A stretch of 64,000 bases of DNA from Rotaria macrura. Taxonomy: Eukaryota > Rotifera > Eurotatoria > Philodinida > Philodinidae. Where the stretch lies: assembly GCA_900239685.1 (NCBI GenBank), contig OENT01000619.1, forward strand, positions 27,833 through 91,832, read 5' to 3'. Each line of letters starts with the position of its first letter. Within the stretch, counting starts at the first letter, position 1. Of the stretch, positions 51,301 through 61,617 are shown in pieces. Under the pieces are notes generated by a model. That model did no database searches and was not told the origin of the DNA. It saw only the letters and a list, made by a program, of their open reading frames with translations. A program made the translations under genes and the position numbers.

Positions 51301-52395
51301 AGTATAAATTAGAAATAGTATGTGAACAGAAAACATGATTAAATACAACGATGATTTGGATAAGAATGTTTTTACAACACATTATTTCTAATATATACTT
51401 CATGAGTAAATTTCCTTTGTCACTTCATTCTGATTCACGCAACTTCATAATTAGTACATGAAGATCCGATAAGTTGCTTGTGTGAGATGCTTTTCTTTTC
51501 TCAGCGATTTCGTCTTCAATCGATAATTCTACTGTATCAATTTGATCACATATGACTTCATGAATATTATATTTATTTTCTTATAATGCTGTTCATGTTT
51601 ATTCATTTCATAATATATTCATGTACAAGCTTTTAACTTGATACGCTCTACTGTCATTTTTCAAGTCGTATTGCTTCCACATTTTTTTTCCTTATTCGTA
51701 GAGTTTAAACTAAGATCGAAGAACATAATTAGAGTAACTTACCGAGATCTATGTCATAGTGATTATCATAGCCATATACAGTAGAAAGAAATAGGAAACA
51801 TAAGTGACACGCCGGCGTATCCCATGATTCAATTTTACTGATAATTTGTCATCACTAATAATTCGTTGTTGGTGAATCGAATATATCCTGATTTTGCAAC
51901 TATGTAACTAACTGATTCAAACACAAGCCTAGCTTAGCTTTGAGCCTATGCTTAGACTAATCAATCAATCATGAAGATTTATTCATTTGTTGTAGAAAAT
52001 CCTTGGAAATCAATGAGATAAAGTATTGATTTATTTTTATCCGACCATCTACATTCTCTTATATACATGACTCGAGATAAAAACTTATTCAATATATTGT
52101 GACTAGAAAATTCTCGATTAACAAATGAAATTTCTAATCAAATAAAGTTTATGCTTAATTTTAGCTTTATATTCAACATTTACGTACACGTGAGCCTGAT
52201 CGACCACGTAAATTACGATTAACCGTCAAAAATTCAGAGCCAATTGAATTTCGTAAATGTTTTCATGCATGGTCAAAACATAAAAATCCACCTCGTGAAC
52301 TTGAAAAACAAAATGCTTTTTCGTTAAGTCATCAAGAACAACAACAGCAAAAACAAGCACCAAAAAAACCTCACCCAACAAACATTTTCGTCTGA
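42325..52395 (+). CDS. FLII: Flightless-I homolog: LRR plus gelsolin repeats
   Basis: Twenty-three exons give 1286 residues (human 1269), total length divisible by three. Exons: 42325-42387, 42456-42569, 42764-43002, 43077-43153, 43228-43312, 43381-43484, 43538-43654, 43711-44009, 44823-45413, 45495-45680, 46760-46932, 46994-47208, 47274-47364, 47431-47544, 47605-47713, 48418-48601, 48663-48843, 48911-49177, 49748-49871, 49943-50032, 50121-50213, 50270-50383, 52165-52395. Residues 1-375 are leucine-rich repeats ([39 protein letters not shown]), a protein-binding arc. After a basic linker, six gelsolin-like repeats begin near residue 470 (DYSEFF-type segment, [23 protein letters not shown]). 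Later repeats carry [15 protein letters not shown] and [14 protein letters not shown]. The C-terminus has the family CFHAWS motif, followed by a Gln-rich extension. FLII regulates actin filaments and nuclear-receptor transcription. Five introns are long (0.6-1.8 kb), the others mostly 50-80 bases. Confidence 0.96.
45736..45753. repeat. (GA)n microsatellite in FLII intron 10
   Basis: GA dinucleotide run of about 18 bases within the 1.08-kb intron, read directly. Confidence 0.9.
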
Positions 52396-52971
52396 GCCTT
52401 TCGTTTCTTGTTTTCATTTTTACCTCCAGAGAATCATATTAGTTCTTTATATATATATATATCTATATTTTTCTTAAACGTAGTCGACACATCCAACAGA
52501 TAAAATCCTATTTCTCCTTTGCTCTCTAGTCACCCAACGTCCTTTTGTTTGTTTTCGATTTAATCACTTCTCTTCTTTCTTTTTTTTTACATACTCTACT
52601 GTCTTCCGCAAACAAACATTATTGCTGCAATCAGATTACAAAACAAAAACAGAGCAAATCAAATTTAGATGTCTTTTAGTGGATAAAACAAAAAGCAAAC
52701 AAGATTATTTATTGGTTTTTATCTATTTCTTTTCGAATGACATGCCCGTTCTGATTGTAGATTCGACAGTGTCGATGATGAATCCATTGTTGCCTTACTA
52801 TTTCGTATTCATTTTGTTTATTTCTTCTTTTGTTTTGTTTTCCTCTTGTTTTCATTCGTTTTGATATGCATATGCTTTAAATAATAATTAATAAAAAAAA
52901 ACGAAGTTTTCTTGGTGCTAAACACTGGCTATATTATTTCAGATAAACATACTCTGTACTATTTTGTCTAT
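52396..52971. other. Intergenic, FLII 3' end and CTDP1 promoter
   Basis: Contains a TA run (about 52448-52464) and AT-rich sequence with an AATTAATAAA stretch at about 52885-52896. Separates tandem genes on the same strand. The frame at 52622-52864 is not supported. Confidence 0.5.
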
Positions 52972-55900
52972 ATGATGAGTAAAAACGGAAATGCAAATGG
53001 TGGAAATCCAAGCAATAGTAATACGAAAAAGATCAAATTTAATTTAAATAAATCGGTTCAAATTACGAAAGTATTTGCTCGCGAGGATCATCGCTTGACA
53101 AAAAATGATACGATTTTTACCATGGTCGATACTCATGATTCAAGTAAAGGGATTCGATGATGAATATGATTATATTACTATTGAGAATTCATAATTAATA
53201 AAACTATAGTTTGATATGTTATTCCAATGGAATCCAAGTATTATTTATCCTCGATGGTTTTGAATTTAAAATGAGATGTAGCTTCGGAGTTTCTTTTTTC
53301 AATAGGAGTTTATTTCGTGTCGTGCATTTTCACTCGACTGATCAAGCTTTAAACATTCTTTGTGAATATAGTACCTTTTTCATGTGAACGCATGTTTCTG
53401 TTCAAAACGTATTATAGTATTCGAACAATAGATCATATTTGAAGCACATATAGTAATGAAAGCAGCTCCTACTAGACAAGTAGAAGTTCACTTTTAAAAA
53501 GTACACCTTACGTTACAATAGCAGCTTGTGCTCTTCTAGAAAAAGTCTATTCCTATATTGATCGTAGAAATTCTATTGCAGTAGGTGGCACGTGTTATTC
53601 TAGTACAACAACTCACTTTTAGCACCCCGTAGAATATCATCGGTAATCCATTGATTTAAAAATTACTAGTGTAAATGTTTGAATTAGTTTTGTTCTGTTT
53701 CTCATTACCATTCGATATAGTGACTACGAAATTCCACATATTTCATCGATAGATTTTTCTTTTCTTCTTGTTCATTATAATATAATGACTGGAACTTGGC
53801 AAAAAGAAAAACAAATGATAAAATTCAACATAATAAGTCAAGACTTTATCCAAGATTAGATTTAAATCAAACATACGTATATAAAAAGAAAAATAACCCA
53901 GTTAAAAACTATGATTGCTTTTTGAAACCTAGATAAACTCGCATAAAATATGTAGAATAAATTATATTTGTCACTAATATTTATACAGATTGTATTACAA
54001 TATTTTACGTTAAGAAAAGTTTTCTGATTGTTTATGAAAATATACTCTTGATAAAATCGCTGTAAAATATCACTTAATTACATTCTTCATCCCGACATTA
54101 TTTTGAACACACAAAATATACCATGTTCCAAAGATCAGTTCAGTTAATCTTAGATCCATAAAGATTCTTTAGCTTAATGAACTAAATAATATAAGAATTC
54201 TTTCCACTTGTATGTTTGCAGTTAAGATATGATTTAAGTAAACGGTTGTGTATTCAGGCATACAAAATTAACAGTTCTAGAATACTGAAATCTATCGTGT
54301 TCTTCAAAATTGAGTATAAAATATGTTTATGTTGCACGTGCATTCTAATCGAAAACATGATCGAATAAATGTTCGATTTATAGAAAATCCTATGTCATAT
54401 TTGTTTCTGTTTAGATGGCAAGAAAGAACCGTTTTTATCTTCAGTCTTGGGTACAATAACAAAGTTATACATTCATGAATGGGATATTATTTCATACGGG
54501 TAGAATTATTTCGTTTTCGTGTACAAATTTTTATTCTTCTTTTATCGCCTATAGTTCAATTATTTTGGAATATGAAGAATGTCTTCATACGATTACATTT
54601 AAAAATCTATGCTGTGATTGTGGTGCTGATCTAAATCAGTAAAATCAAATACAGAAAAATATCCTCGTAAAATTATATCTTTTTGTTTTTTAATGTAGGT
54701 TGAAAGAAAAAATGGAACTTATATCATCACAAAGTTCTGTACCGAACTCATTTGTTGATGCATCTCTTTCAGTATCACAAGTTGGCATGAGAACAGCAGC
54801 AAGCGTTTCCATGGAACATACTGTACCTGAACTTAGAATAACACCTGAAGTTTGTTATTCTGTTTTTATTTTAACGTAAGAATGTATAGGATTTCTGTTC
54901 TCTGATAATTTTAGATGGCTGAAAAATATAGTATTGAAGAACGAGATCGTCTTCTTCGAGAACGTAAACTTGATTTACTTGTTGATCTTGATCAAACACT
55001 TCTTCATACAACTAATTCAAGCCGTTATTATCCATTCTCAAATGTATTTATAAAAAAAAAACAACAATTTACAAATAAATATATAATTAACGGTTGGTTT
55101 TCTTTTGTTCATTAGGATGTGATTGCATATCAATTAAGTAGTCAATCATCACAAACATTCTATACTAAATTACGTCCAGGTGTAAAAGAATTTCTAACGA
55201 ATCTGCTACCATACTATCAATTTCATATTGTTACATTTGGCGAACGTCTTTACGCACATACGATGGCAAAATTGATAGATCCGAATAAAAAATTTTTCTA
55301 TCATAGAATATTATCTCGTAATGAATGTTTCGATCCAACACGAAAAACAGCTAATTTAGGGTAACGATAGTTTTCTTTTGTAATCTCCAAGATAAATTCA
55401 TTATTATTATTATTATTCTATTCGAATATTCTAGGGCATTATTCCCTTGTGGTGATTCCATGGTTTGTATTATTGACGATCGTGAAGATGTTTGGAATAG
55501 TGCTCGAAATCTTGTACATGTTAAGCCATATGTATGGTTTAAAGATGTTGGCGATATAAACGATATTAATCTTCCATCCCCACCTATTCCAAGTGAACAA
55601 TTGATTCCGCCGATAAGTGAAAGAGAATTTGAAGAACAGTTAGAAATTAGTGAACATATTGCTAATGAACGTATGGAAATGGATAGTAATGCGTTGGTTG
55701 AACGAACAACAGAAGAAGGCTATCAACTTGCTATTCATAGAGGTGAAAAACGGAAATTAGATGATGATACGAATACAGATGAAAATCCTCGACAAGAAGA
55801 AACTAGTAAAAAACTAAAAGAACAAACTGATAATAATGAAGAGTAAGTTTTGTAGTCGATTTTCTATTTGAAAACATTGTACAGGATCCTTAAATGATTT

Positions 55901-58863
55901 AGTCATCATTTCGAGAAAGTATTCTAAAAAATAGTAATGTTCAAGATAGAGTTGAATTAGAACCGATTCAGAGAATATAATATCAAAATTCAAACGGGTA
56001 AACACGAGAACAAGTTATCTCTATTCCTATTTATATCGATTTCATCAACGAAAAAAGCCTCTTCTACTTGTTTGATTTGAAAAATGATTTGGTAAATATG
56101 ATAGAATATCGAACGAACATTAGCTAATTGCTTGAGTTCAAACAGTTTGTGATTTCCTTTAGTTTTAATAAGTGAGATAGTATTGATATCCGGAATGTTC
56201 TAAGACCAGTGTGTTGAGCAGAAAGGATGATGACTGAGTATTTTAGAATTTATCAGAAGAAATTTTAATGCAGTTGAGAATTCTTTAGAAATAGATGATT
56301 AAAAACATCCTTATCTGGTATCGTTGAATATCAGTTTCTGCCACACCGTACTTATCACAAGTTTAATGTTAATGATCATGCAATATCAATGCAGAAAATT
56401 TGTCAGTGTCATGATAATTTTGAATGAAATCTTCGAATATATGTATCGTTACTATCCTAGATTGACACAGTTAGATCGAATAAATGAAGTCTCATGATAA
56501 TTTTCAAAAAGAAATTGTCACGATAAGAATACTTGTCATGTGCACGTTGGCTAACGATGAAATAAGGAGAGAGAGAGAGAGAGCTAGTGTAGTTTCAAAT
56601 TATCAATATACAACAGAAAAAATACACTCATTTAGGTAACAATTCGAATTCAGGTACAAGATAAAAAAACCAACAATAGAAATAGATGTCACGAAAGATT
56701 CTAATCTTACTTAGACTTAATAATTCAACGAAAAAATATATTTCTATCGAGGTAATAGATCGTTGCTGTTATTTTTTAAGTTTAAAAATAATCATGTCTT
56801 TTCATGATATTCATAAACCACGATTCGAAATGAATGTAATTCAATTTCTCTAATTTAGACAAACAACCACTACAAATCCAACAGTAACTACTGATGCAAA
56901 CATCACTATTGACAGTGATATTTATTTACATCAATTAGAAATAATTTTGATACGCATTCATAAAGAATTTTATTCATCCTTTGATGAATGGACGCAAGAT
57001 AAAACACGTGATATGCCCGATTTAAAACAAATCTTACCTGATATACGCCGACAAGTACTGACGAATGTGTCACTATGTTTTTCTCATTTGATGCCGCAAG
57101 GTTATCCATTAGAAAAACATCGCGCCACAATTCTTGCACGATCTATGGGTGCTGATGTTACGCAAGATATACAACTCGATAGTGATGGAAAATGTTTAAC
57201 AACACATGTTGTAGCAGGAAAACGAACAACCAAAGTTGACCGAGCTATGAAATATAATATTCATGTTGTTACACCTGAATGGTTAATTGATTGTTATGAA
57301 CAATGGGAAAGAAAAGCTGAACTAAATTATATTTTACATTCGAGTTATGATGTAAAACAATCAAGATTATTCACGAAGGAATCGCCTCGAATAGGTTAAT
57401 TATTGAAAATAAAAATTTATGATATTTTCTAACGTCTAGTTTTAGCCTACGTTGAATCTAATGTTGGAAATGAGCGAACATCGACAATTAAACCAACGGT
57501 AACACATTGTTATTAGTATTCATTTTCTTAATTTGAACTTGAGAGTATTTATTTGTGTACGAATTTTAATTTTGAATCGAGTTTTTGTTTTGTTTTATTA
57601 ATTTTATATAATTGATTTGTTTATTGTCTGAAAATATTTCTATCCATATGTTCGATAGAAAAAGATCTATTCGATAGAAATTACAGAAACTTGTTTTTCC
57701 ATGTGAGCGTTCAATCATTTTTCATAATGTAGTCAACATAGACATCTATATATTTATCGATTTAACTTGCAACATGTTAGTAAATACAAGAAATAATTTC
57801 GAAGATTCTAAAGTATATGTCGATATAAGTATACTATGTTCATGTCTACATGTTTTCGTTTTACACTTAACTCATCAAAGAACATTTTGTTTCATGTTCA
57901 GTAGATGATTGGTATGGCTGAGTCTTCTATTGCAGACTAGAAATCTCTGTTGAATATTCAATGTGGATGAAAAGAGTTCCTTGAGGTAAGAGTGAATCGT
58001 AAGAGAACAGCAAACAAAAACTACGAGTATGATCTTTATCTATATTTGTTATGATCAATCGTATGATAGAAGGATAAATACATATAGATATATCTAGTAT
58101 TGGAGATTATCCTGATTTTCTGTAAATCGAAGTTTACAAAAATGCATATTCGTTTGAAGGAAACTTCCCCTTATTACTACAAGGAAAATTATATGCCTAC
58201 AGATAATAAGATTATCTCGAATAAGAAAATGTTTTTGTTTTTCCTTTTGCGTACATCGATCATAGATTTCTATTGTTTGTTCTATACACAGTTGGATCTA
58301 TCATCGAATAGTTTGATTTCGTTTTTATGATATTTAATCCTCACTGTCATTTTTCTATTTGTTTTTATTCTGTTCGCTTTTAGACTCAAATTCCAGATGA
58401 GAACGAACAAGTATCAAGTTCAACAACTAGTAAATCTGAAAAATCATCCTTAAAACGTCCTCGTGCACCTGAATTATCTTCGAATTCTGACACATCCAGC
58501 GAAGTAATCGATGAAGATGATCAACCAACAGGAAGACAATACAATTTCAGCATGAGTGTTGATGAATTATCAGACATGGAAAAAGAAGTCGAGGATTTCT
58601 GTAATGAAGATGATGGCAGCGGCGATGATGATTCAAAAGATGCGGTATCTCGACCAACGAAACAAAAAAAAACATCATCATTTACGCCAATAACGACGAC
58701 AGAAATACTTAATGATGGTAATGAAGATGATTATCATTCAGACTCATCGAGTAGCCAAAAGTTTCGAGATATTATACTTGGCAAAAGACCACACAATGAA
58801 TCTGACGAGGAGGGTCTGGGCGATGATGATGCACCTCGTGGTTGGAAAGATAATCAAAAATAA
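52972..58863 (+). CDS. CTDP1: RNA polymerase II CTD phosphatase FCP1
   Basis: Ten exons (52972-53143, 54415-54499, 54555-54638, 54699-54849, 54915-55043, 55116-55360, 55435-55842, 56859-57394, 57446-57498, 58384-58863) encode 780 residues. The enzyme removes phosphate from Ser residues of the RNA polymerase II C-terminal domain, recycling polymerase. Residues 25-115 resemble the biotinyl-lipoyl-like N-terminal domain of FCP1 (ITKVFAREDHRLTKNDTIF, LGTITKLYIHEW). The Asp phosphatase signature DLDQTLLHTT starts at Asp188; Asp188 is the expected nucleophile and Asp190 the acid/base. Further family motifs are RPGVKEFL, FGERLYAHTMAKLIDP, HRILSRNECFDP and GDSMVCIIDDREDVW. A BRCT domain spans about 487-580 (GADVTQDIQ, TTHVVAGKRTTK, VVTPEWLIDCYEQWERK). 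The acidic, Ser-rich tail ends DDDAPRGWKDNQK; in other species this region binds TFIIF. Introns 1, 7 and 9 are 0.9-1.3 kb; intron 8 uses a weak GTTAAT donor. Confidence 0.95.
56567..56583. repeat. (GA)n microsatellite in CTDP1 intron 7
   Basis: GA dinucleotide run of 17 bases, read directly. Confidence 0.9.
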
Positions 58864-59408
58864 AAAAAGACACCGGATCATAAGTATCTATTATTGCTTA
58901 CGTTCTTTCTTGTCATATCTATTGACTTGTACTATGTGTAATTGAGCATGTCTATTTTTTTCTGTCTTCGATTATTGCTGTTATTGCAATTTCTTTTTGT
59001 TTCTTTGTGATTCGTTCAACGTTGAGAAAAAAATACAAACAAAGAAGATTCAAAAGTATTCGTTACTCACAACTAATCTTAATTAAACAAGCCTAACTTC
59101 ACTCACATGCAGTACGCTAAAACTAAATGAGATACCATTTTACTTTATTTCTCTTTTAATAATGATAGATCGATTGTTTCATGATACATACCAAGAGAAA
59201 ATCGAAACATTATTGATAATTTACAAGATAAAAGAAGTAATTTCCTTTCATGACTATTGCAAAATACTTTCAATGATGTATTAAGGCCTCTTGTTCGAAT
59301 TCTGTTTTGTCTTTTACCTTTCGATCATCCAATTTCTATGAAACTCTGCAAGAGAGTGAACCAAGTGCTAGTTAGCTCTCAATAAAAGTTTCAATTGAAA
59401 ATATAGAG
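58864..59408. other. 3' flank of CTDP1, no gene seen
   Basis: AT-rich sequence between the CTDP1 stop codon and the hAT-like element. Holds the presumed CTDP1 3' UTR. No other feature. Confidence 0.5.
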
Positions 59409-59993
59409 TAGGGGTGCAACAAATCCAAGGACTTGGGATTTGGTGCAAATAGATTTCGATTTGTTCTTGACTGAAATTTGGATTTGGTCTTGGTCTTAAA
59501 TTATCCAAATCTGATGAGAATTTTTAATATAAAGTCTTAGAAGGGAGAGAAGAGTATTAATTCTTAGAGGCTGATATAAAATTGTTTAGATTTGGTATAG
59601 ATTTGGGCTTGGATTGGGATTTGTGATTTGGTCTGTATCATAATGGTTAGGATTTGTGTTTGGGATTTGGGATTGACATTTGGTTTCAATGTAGCACGAC
59701 TACAAAATTTGACTGATGCTAAATCGAAATCATATCCCAAGTCTAAATCCAAATCGAAGACCCAAAGCCAAGTCGAAACCCCCAAATTCCAAACGTATCA
59801 CCAATCCCGGATCCCAAATCTAATCTGAAAAAACTAATATAAGCAATCTTGTGATCCAAATACAGACGAAATCCACAGCTAGGAACTCAGTTCTAACCAT
59901 ACCCCAAATCCAGGAACCAAAACCAAATCCAAGTCCAAACCTCAGAGATTTGGTGACAAATTCCAAATCCATTAAAGATTTGTTGCACCCCTA
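59409..59993. mobile_element. Non-autonomous hAT-like element (MITE) with 17-bp perfect inverted ends
   Basis: The left end TAGGGGTGCAACAAATC (59409-59425) and the right end GATTTGTTGCACCCCTA (59977-59993) are perfect inverted repeats. Flanking 8-base sequences are ATATAGAG on the left (59401-59408) and ACATAGAG on the right (59994-60001), a target-site duplication with one mismatch. An 8-bp duplication and TAGGGGTG-type ends are hallmarks of the hAT superfamily. The 585-base interior is built of short degenerate repeats: TTGGGATTTGG-like units on the left half and CCCAAATCC-like units on the right half, so the whole element can fold on itself. Interior frames (59564-59785, 59628-59828) are made of these repeats and encode no transposase. 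It would depend on a hAT transposase supplied elsewhere. Confidence 0.8.
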
Positions 59994-60088
59994 ACATAGA
60001 GTCTACCAAGATTTACTTCAAAATTAAGAACCAGCACGTAGGTATTACCAAACTCATCGTCATTAAGAAAGTCCAAGTATGAACTTAC

Positions 60089-61617
60089 CAGAGATCCAAA
60101 AATCGTCGAATTTACTCGCCTCGCCTCGTGGCGGTGCGGTGCGAGGCGAGTCGGCATTTTCTAAACCGCGGCGAGCACGAGTTGACTTTGTAAATCGCTG
60201 AGTCGACTCGTCTATACTTACAATGTTATTTTTGATGAATAAATGGAAAATCTTTAAGGATATCTTTCGATTTTATGCAGCTCTTTCTAAGCGTTTCAAT
60301 TTGTACTGAAGTTTATCAAATCTGGCCAATAACTTAGTGTGCAGGGTGTCACAACGATCAGCTTAAAAAAGAAAACTGTATATCTCTACAGAGTGATGAA
60401 CAAACAGTCTGATATTTTTCGTGATCGTAGAGGATACTTCCAAGCTTCTATTCAAGTGGTAGCAGCTTATTAACACACTTGAAAGGTAGCATCATCTACT
60501 TGAACACGGAGTTTTACCTTTTCCAACACACTTCTATCAGTCGTCAATCACAAAAAATAGAAATGTATCCAAAAGTTTATTCACAAATTCCAATTTTTAG
60601 AGATTGTTATACTGATCATTTTGGTTAAAAAACTGTTCTATTTTTATCAAGAACTAACGGTATCTGAGTCATAGTACAAGAAACTATCGTATGCTTGACT
60701 AGCACTATTTGCCGTTCTCCAGTATTTTGACCCAGGAAACACATTTTCTTGATGAACATGAAATATCTGTTGACCAAAATGATCAGCAAATAAGACCTCT
60801 AAAAATATGATTCGTCAGTAAGTTCTCGAATAGCGTTGCTAATTTGTTCACTGTCCAGAGGAGTACTTTATCAAACTTCAATTAAAGTCACTGGCGTTTT
60901 CAGATCTTTTCAGTGTACACAGATTTTAGAGGATTTTGCGAAGTTAGTTAAAATAGAGAAAACTCAAGGATTTAAATAACGTATTACATAATTTTGAAAA
61001 TCTAAGAATAGGGAAATTCGCATCCGATTATACAAACCTCGAATTTATAGTTAATCTTTCGCATAGAAATGAGAATTTTTATCTTTTAAATTAGTGATAA
61101 TAAGTCTAATTGATGTTAATAAACCTTTTACTGATGAATAAAAACTTTGAAGTATCTCTACCATTAGAAAAAAATTAGTTCATTTGATCATAATCCTGTG
61201 CACTTATGTAGTTTTCTTTTTGCTAGATGACCTTTAGCACACTCTGGATTCACGTAGATTTAATTATTCAGTCTAGTCCAACTATTACACTGACGCAGTT
61301 CTCAGAGCATTGCTTATACGCTCAGTAAAAAATGAAAGATCTTTATTTATTTGATTATCATTAATGTGTTTGTTCTTTTAACTTATTTAAATGTATAAAA
61401 TGTTCTTTATTTGATTGTATAAAATAAAAAGATAGTGATTGTTATGGGTGGTTGAAAATCTACCTAAAAATAACTATTTGATTATAAACTATAGGCGAGG
61501 CGAGGCGGTGACGAGTCGGAGTCTGAAAAGGCGAGACGAGGCGACGCAGCAATGAGCAATTCGCCAGCATGACGAGGCGGTGACGAGTCGCTTTTTTGAT
61601 AGACTCGCGGATCTCTG
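60089..61617. mobile_element. Candidate non-autonomous DNA transposon with GC-rich subterminal repeats
   Basis: Short inverted ends CAGAGATCC (60089-60097) and GGATCTCTG (61609-61617) enclose 1.53 kb. Just inside each end lie GC-rich blocks in inverse orientation: CTCGCCTCGCCTCG-type at 60115-60180 and GCGAGGCGAGGCGG-type at 61494-61600. The surrounding DNA is strongly AT-rich, so these blocks stand out sharply. The right block contains an 18-bp direct repeat (61501-61518 and 61573-61590, CGAGGCGGTGACGAGTCG). The middle is AT-rich without a coding frame. The CAGAG start resembles hAT ends, but the 8-base flanks do not form a clear duplication, so family assignment is open. Alternatively it could be a satellite-derived or regulatory block. 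Confidence 0.5.
60120..60150. repeat. GC-rich hairpin inside the left end of the second element
   Basis: CTCGCCTCG at 60120-60128 is complementary to CGAGGCGAG at 60142-60150, giving a 9-bp all-match stem with a 13-base loop. Read directly. Confidence 0.85.

Noticed and set aside
59564..59828. Overlapping open frames inside the hAT-like element
   Set aside because: They arise from ATTTGG/CCAAAT repeat units and show no transposase residues.
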